A program made the position numbers and the translations under genes. Positions 16,226 through 18,955 of a stretch of 18,955 bases of DNA are shown here, one piece after another. Where the stretch lies: assembly GCA_027489105.1 (NCBI GenBank), contig JAIYAJ010000399.1:1-18955 (forward strand). The letters run 5' to 3'. Below the pieces are notes generated by a model, which worked only from the letters and a program-made list of their open reading frames with translations, was not told the origin of the DNA and did not search any database. Position 1 is the stretch's first letter; each line of letters opens with the position of its first letter. The stretch is from Zymomonas sp. Its GTDB lineage: Bacteria > Pseudomonadota > Alphaproteobacteria > Sphingomonadales > Sphingomonadaceae.

Positions 16226-17362
16226 TCAGGCGGCGTCCATGAGCCGGGCCGACACGGTTTCGGCGATCCAGCCGCCGCCGAGTACGCGGTTGTCGGCATA
16301 GAGCACCGCTGCCTGCCCCGGCGCGACGCCATATTCGGGCTGGTCGAAGCTGAGCAGGCCATCGTCGAAGCGCGCAGGGACCGGCTTCGCCAGCGAGCGC
16401 ACCTTGGCGGTGATCGGGCCTTCATGGCCTTCGCCGATCCAGTTGATATCCTCGAGCCGCGCCGCCGCCACCGCCAGCGCGCGGCGTGGGCCGACGATCA
16501 ACCGCTTGGTCGCCGGCTCGAGCCGGACCACATAGAGCGGCTCGGGGCTGCCGCCGATCTCGATGCCGCGTCGCTGTCCGACCGTGAAATGGATGAGTCC
16601 CCGGTGACGGCCGACGACCTTGCCCGACAGGTCGACGATATCGCCCTCCTCGGCCGCCTCGGGGCGCAGTTTCTTCACGATCGATGCATAATCGCCGTCG
16701 GGCACGAAGCAGATGTCCTGGCTGTCGGGCTTGGCCGCGACGCCCAGGCCGATCTCGGCCGCGATCTCGCGGACGCGGAGCTTGGGCATGCCGCCCAGCG
16801 GAAAGCGGAGGAAGTCCAACTGGTCGCGCGTGGTCGCGAACAGGAAATAGCTCTGGTCGCGGGCAGGATCGGCGGCGCGGTGCAATTCGGGGCGTCCGCC
16901 CTCACCCAGCATACGGCGCACATAATGACCGGTCGCCAGACAGTCGGCGCCGAGGTCGCGGGCGATGCCGAACAGGTCGGTGAACTTCACCCCCTGATTG
17001 CAGCGCACGCAGGGGATCGGCGTCCGTCCCGCCGCATATTCGTCGGCAAAGTCGGCGATGACCGAATCCCGGAAACGGCTTTCATAATCGAACACATAAT
17101 GGGCGATACCCAGGCGATCGGCGACGGCGCGTGCGTCGCGAATATCCTGCCCCGCGCAGCAGCTGCCGGTCCGTCCGACGGCGGCACCATGGTCGTAGAG
17201 CTGGAGCGTGACCCCGATCGTCTCGGCACCGCTTGCCGCCGCGAGCGCAGCGACCACCGAACTGTCCACGCCGCCGGACATGGCGACGACGATCCGACGC
17301 CCCTTGAGCGAGCCGTCGACCGCCTTTTCAAGCTGAAATTCCGCGTCCATCGGCGGGCGCAT
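16226..17362 (-). CDS. mnmA: tRNA-specific 2-thiouridylase
   Basis: A 378-residue enzyme that puts sulfur on U34 of Lys, Glu and Gln tRNAs, using ATP and a persulfide relay in the cytoplasm. The N-terminal PP-loop is SGGVDSS (29-35). Catalytic cysteines are Cys121 in [11 protein letters not shown] and Cys218 in SQDICF; GHYVRR (145-150) and [15 protein letters not shown] are diagnostic. The C-terminal beta-barrel (about 260-378) contains HFTVGQRRG. Starts at 17362 (MRPPMDAEF) or 17350 (MDAEF) are possible; I took the longer because the spacing of the PP-loop still fits, without a supporting ribosome site. It is a stand-alone gene convergent with the PhzF-family gene. Confidence 0.94.
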   Translation of the reverse strand: MRPPMDAEFQLEKAVDGSLKGRRIVVAMSGGVDSSVVAALAAASGAETIGVTLQLYDHGAAVGRTGSCCAGQDIRDARAVADRLGIAHYVFDYESRFRDSVIADFADEYAAGRTPIPCVRCNQGVKFTDLFGIARDLGADCLATGHYVRRMLGEGGRPELHRAADPARDQSYFLFATTRDQLDFLRFPLGGMPKLRVREIAAEIGLGVAAKPDSQDICFVPDGDYASIVKKLRPEAAEEGDIVDLSGKVVGRHRGLIHFTVGQRRGIEIGGSPEPLYVVRLEPATKRLIVGPRRALAVAAARLEDINWIGEGHEGPITAKVRSLAKPVPARFDDGLLSFDQPEYGVAPGQAAVLYADNRVLGGGWIAETVSARLMDAA

Positions 17363-17562
17363 AGCAGAACCGGCCCGGCTCGGCAGCGCATTTCGGGGCT
17401 TTTTCAAGAAAAGGCGGTGAATCAATATCCTAAATGCGGACGATCAAGCCCCCATTGCCGATGCACTCCGCAAAACTCCGGGTCGGAAAGTTCGTTTCAG
17501 CCCTAAAGATTCGCTCCGCCCCGCCGTTCCTTGGTGTGTCACGGAAATGGGCAGGTGCCGGA

Positions 17563-17841
17563 ATGAAGATCAACATCAACGAATTCCGCATCGATACAGC
17601 CCAATCGGTCGAAGCTCCGCTGGACTTCGCCACGCTCTGCGCCCTCATCGCCGAACATCAGGCCGCCACGCCCACCGCGCGGTTGGCCCTGTCCGACGAT
17701 ATCCATGAGGAGCAGATCGATCCGGTTCATCCAGCAGTCGCCGTCCTGCTTGCGGGGCCAGGGCAGTCAGCGGCGATGGGTAATGCGCAGGGCAGCTTTC
17801 ATGCAGCTGCCGCTGCGCTTTTCAGCGGAAGAGCGCGGTGA
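17563..17841 (+). CDS. Unrecognised 92-residue protein
   Basis: A short ORF with an ATG at 17563 behind a weak AGGTG. The first two thirds have high GC at third codon positions like neighbouring genes; the last third less so. The product begins MKININEFRIDTAQ, has an amphipathic middle (LDFATLCALIAEHQAA, then a DDIHEEQIDP turn) and an Ala-Gly-rich tail. No signal peptide or known domain is seen. It sits 111 bases before sciP on the same strand. It might be a real small sphingomonad protein or chance; antisense ORFs over the same bases look less gene-like. Confidence 0.45.
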   Translation: MKININEFRIDTAQSVEAPLDFATLCALIAEHQAATPTARLALSDDIHEEQIDPVHPAVAVLLAGPGQSAAMGNAQGSFHAAAAALFSGRAR

Positions 17842-17952
17842 ACATCATGATCACCGCATTTACCTTACCGCGAAAACTTTCCTTTGGAGCCGGCCCCTTA
17901 GGACGGCTGTGGGGAAACAGTCACGGTCGACGGACCATGTTCGAGGTATCGC
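17842..17952 (+). promoter_or_regulatory. Spacer upstream of sciP
   Basis: These 111 bases should hold the sciP promoter. GAGG six bases before the ATG is a good ribosome site. I looked for a CtrA box (TTAA-N7-TTAA), which drives sciP in Caulobacter, and found none; the nearest resemblance is TTTACCTTACC near 17866. No clear sigma-70 boxes. Confidence 0.35.
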
Positions 17953-18252
17953 ATGCTTGAGAATCAGAAGATCCGCCCGCATCAGGTCATTGGTCCTCTC
18001 GGCGAACCGCTCACGCTCGACAGTCTGCCTCCGGCCGGCACGACGCGGTGGGTCGTGCGCCGCAAGGCTGAAGTCGTGGCCGCAGTCAGCGGAGGCCTTT
18101 TGACGGTCGATGAAGCGTGTGAACGCTACGGCCTCAGCGTGGAGGAATTCGCCGGATGGCAACGCGCGGTGGAACGGTCGGGCATGCCCGGCCTCCGCGT
18201 GACGCGGATCCAGCATTATAAGACCCTCTACGAACGACAACAGAAATATTGA
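17953..18252 (+). CDS. sciP: SciP-type CtrA inhibitor (DUF1153)
   Basis: A 99-residue protein matching SciP, the small helix-turn-helix protein that in Caulobacter binds CtrA and blocks activation of CtrA-dependent genes, restricting them to part of the cell cycle. Diagnostic segments are TRWVVRRKAEVVAAV (residues 31-45) and the HTH DEACERYGLSVEEFAGWQRA (53-72), followed by GLRVTRIQHYK (80-90). The length is normal. A GAGG ribosome site lies 6 bases before ATG 17953. It is followed by a strong terminator, so it is monocistronic or ends a unit. In sphingomonads it probably controls motility and cell-cycle genes; this is by homology. Confidence 0.92.
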   Translation: MLENQKIRPHQVIGPLGEPLTLDSLPPAGTTRWVVRRKAEVVAAVSGGLLTVDEACERYGLSVEEFAGWQRAVERSGMPGLRVTRIQHYKTLYERQQKY

Positions 18253-18275
18253 TCGTATCGCACCGGTACGCATCG

Positions 18276-18309
18276 GGGCCCGCTTCCATCGGGAGTGGGC
18301 CCTTTTCTT
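18276..18309 (+). terminator. Intrinsic terminator after sciP
   Basis: A 12-bp stem (GGGCCCGCTTCC paired with GGGAGTGGGCCC, two G-U wobbles) with a 3-base loop is followed at once by TTTTCTT. It starts 24 bases after the sciP stop. Confidence 0.88.
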
Positions 18310-18342
18310 GTGTTTCCCGATGCTTCCTCCATGTTACCGAAC

Positions 18343-18367
18343 GGAACAAGCTGCGCCGATACACGTA
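18343..18367 (+). promoter_or_regulatory. Possible EcfG (general stress sigma) promoter
   Basis: GGAAC (18343-18347), 16 bases, then CGTA (18364-18367). The alphaproteobacterial EcfG consensus is GGAAC-N16/17-CGTT, so there is one mismatch in the -10. The spacing and the downstream stress-type gene, about 50 bases further, support it. Confidence 0.5.
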
Positions 18368-18423
18368 GTGTCGGCAGGAGATCCGGCGGGGACCGGACCC
18401 GTAACGGCACGCAGGAGGACATC

Positions 18424-18675
18424 GTGATCGACTTCATCATCTTTCTTATCGTCGGCGGCATCATCGGCTGGCTCGCCAGCATCGTCATGCGCACCGATGG
18501 GCAGCAGGGGATCATCCTCAACATCGTCGTCGGCATCATCGGCTCGTTCATCGGCGGCGTGCTGTTCGGCCCGACCCTGGGCAGCGGCGGGATCTATGGC
18601 TGGCTGAGCGCTTTCCTGGGCGCGGTCATCCTGCTCGCGATCGTCAACCTGATCCGTCGCGGCAGCGTCCGCTGA
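18424..18675 (+). CDS. GlsB/YeaQ/YmgE family stress response membrane protein
   Basis: An 83-residue inner-membrane protein of the transglycosylase-associated family (PF04226). Three hydrophobic helices are visible (about 1-18, 28-48 and 56-77), rich in glycine: VGGIIGWLASIVM, then NIVVGIIGSFIGGVLFG, then WLSAFLGAVILLAIV. It starts at GTG 18424, chosen because AGGAGG sits 5 bases upstream and it gives the family N-terminus; a longer reading from 18295 would begin inside the sciP terminator and is rejected. Members are induced by general, acid or osmotic stress; the biochemical role is unclear. A candidate EcfG promoter lies upstream and a hairpin just after the stop. Confidence 0.93.
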   Translation: MIDFIIFLIVGGIIGWLASIVMRTDGQQGIILNIVVGIIGSFIGGVLFGPTLGSGGIYGWLSAFLGAVILLAIVNLIRRGSVR

Positions 18676-18682
18676 GGGCATG

Positions 18683-18709
18683 AAGCGGCCGGCCCAGCGC
18701 CGGCCGCTT
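18683..18709 (+). terminator. Perfect GC-rich hairpin after the GlsB-type gene
   Basis: AAGCGGCCGGC and GCCGGCCGCTT form an 11-bp perfect stem with a 5-base loop, starting 7 bases after the stop. The following GCTTATCTCG is only weakly T-rich, so it is probably, not surely, a terminator. Confidence 0.65.
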
Positions 18710-18809
18710 GCTTATCTCGTCCTGCCCCATCTCGACGGTTCCAAGACCGCCCGTGTCGCTCTACTGAAGACCGAACGCATCAGCGAAAACGGACTCAGGG
18801 GGCATATCG

Positions 18810-18955
18810 ATGGCGGACCGCGCCAAGCTCACGGCTTACGGCCTTCCACGCAAGCCCTTCGCGATCCGTCCTGCGCCGCATGAACGCGACTGGATGGACG
18901 CCACCAGCCAGCGCTATGCCTATCGTTGCCTGCCCCTGAACATCGCCAACGCCCA
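18810..18955 (+). CDS. DUF6065 family protein, 5' part only
   Basis: The first 48 residues of a protein that runs off the window. The segment HERDWMDATSQRYAYRCLPLNIANA matches my recollection of the DUF6065 family, whose members carry a conserved RxWMD-x-T-x-x-R-F/YAYRCLPL-x-IAN block. The ATG at 18810 is preceded by AGGGGG at 7 bases. Function unknown. It is separated from the GlsB-type gene by a hairpin and about 100 bases in which I see no clear promoter. Confidence 0.7.
   Translation, partial: MADRAKLTAYGLPRKPFAIRPAPHERDWMDATSQRYAYRCLPLNIANA

Noticed and set aside
17842..17952. CtrA binding box (TTAA-N7-TTAA) upstream of sciP
   Set aside because: Only TTTACCTTACC-like sequence is found; no full match.
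1..18955. Mobile elements, CRISPR repeats, tRNA or rRNA genes
   Set aside because: No transposase or integrase, no regularly spaced repeats and no cloverleaf or rRNA sequence was recognised by eye; a dedicated tRNA/ncRNA scan was not possible.

Overview
The window is GC-rich chromosomal DNA of an alphaproteobacterium, most likely a sphingomonad (Sphingomonadales). This rests on the base composition, a SciP-type CtrA inhibitor (a regulator restricted to alphaproteobacteria), a DUF6065 gene, and protein styles typical of Sphingomonas and relatives. No rRNA, tRNA, CRISPR array, insertion sequence or phage gene is visible. It reads as ordinary core and accessory chromosome, densely packed and with a consistent GC-rich coding style.

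Left part, minus strand (1-2063): a compact run transcribed right to left. It holds a DCC/DUF393 thiol-disulfide protein, a COQ8/UbiB-like ABC1 kinase, and a short-chain dehydrogenase cut by the window edge, with 4- and 11-base overlaps. A divergent small membrane protein (DUF3429, 2177-2623) ends tail-to-tail with the next block; a single palindromic CTAG supplies both stop codons.

Central block, minus strand (2620-11569): a signal-peptide-bearing S9 prolyl oligopeptidase is followed by a three-gene operon: transglutaminase-DUF2126 putative amidoligase, circularly permuted ATP-grasp fused to alpha-E, and a second transglutaminase-like protein. This set matches a gene neighbourhood predicted by comparative genomics to make, attach or remove peptide tags. 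Its chemistry is, as far as I know, unproven. Both transglutaminase domains keep their Cys-His-Asp triads. The Anbu proteasome-like peptidase that often accompanies such operons is not in the window.

Right-centre (11622-16210): a LysE-type exporter and a previously hidden 55-residue small membrane or exported protein diverge from a MocR-type (GntR-aminotransferase) regulator. The regulator is followed on its own strand by pdxH (makes PLP, the expected cofactor of the regulator), a FieF-like cation efflux protein and a PhzF-like isomerase, the last two with an ATGA overlap. The 117-base divergent spacer has promoter-like boxes on both strands and a perfect 5+3+5 inverted repeat.

Right end (16226-18955): mnmA (tRNA 2-thiouridylase) on minus; then on plus an unrecognised 92-residue ORF, sciP with a strong terminator, a GlsB/YeaQ-type stress membrane protein behind a possible EcfG (general stress sigma factor) promoter, a GC-rich hairpin, and the start of a DUF6065 gene.
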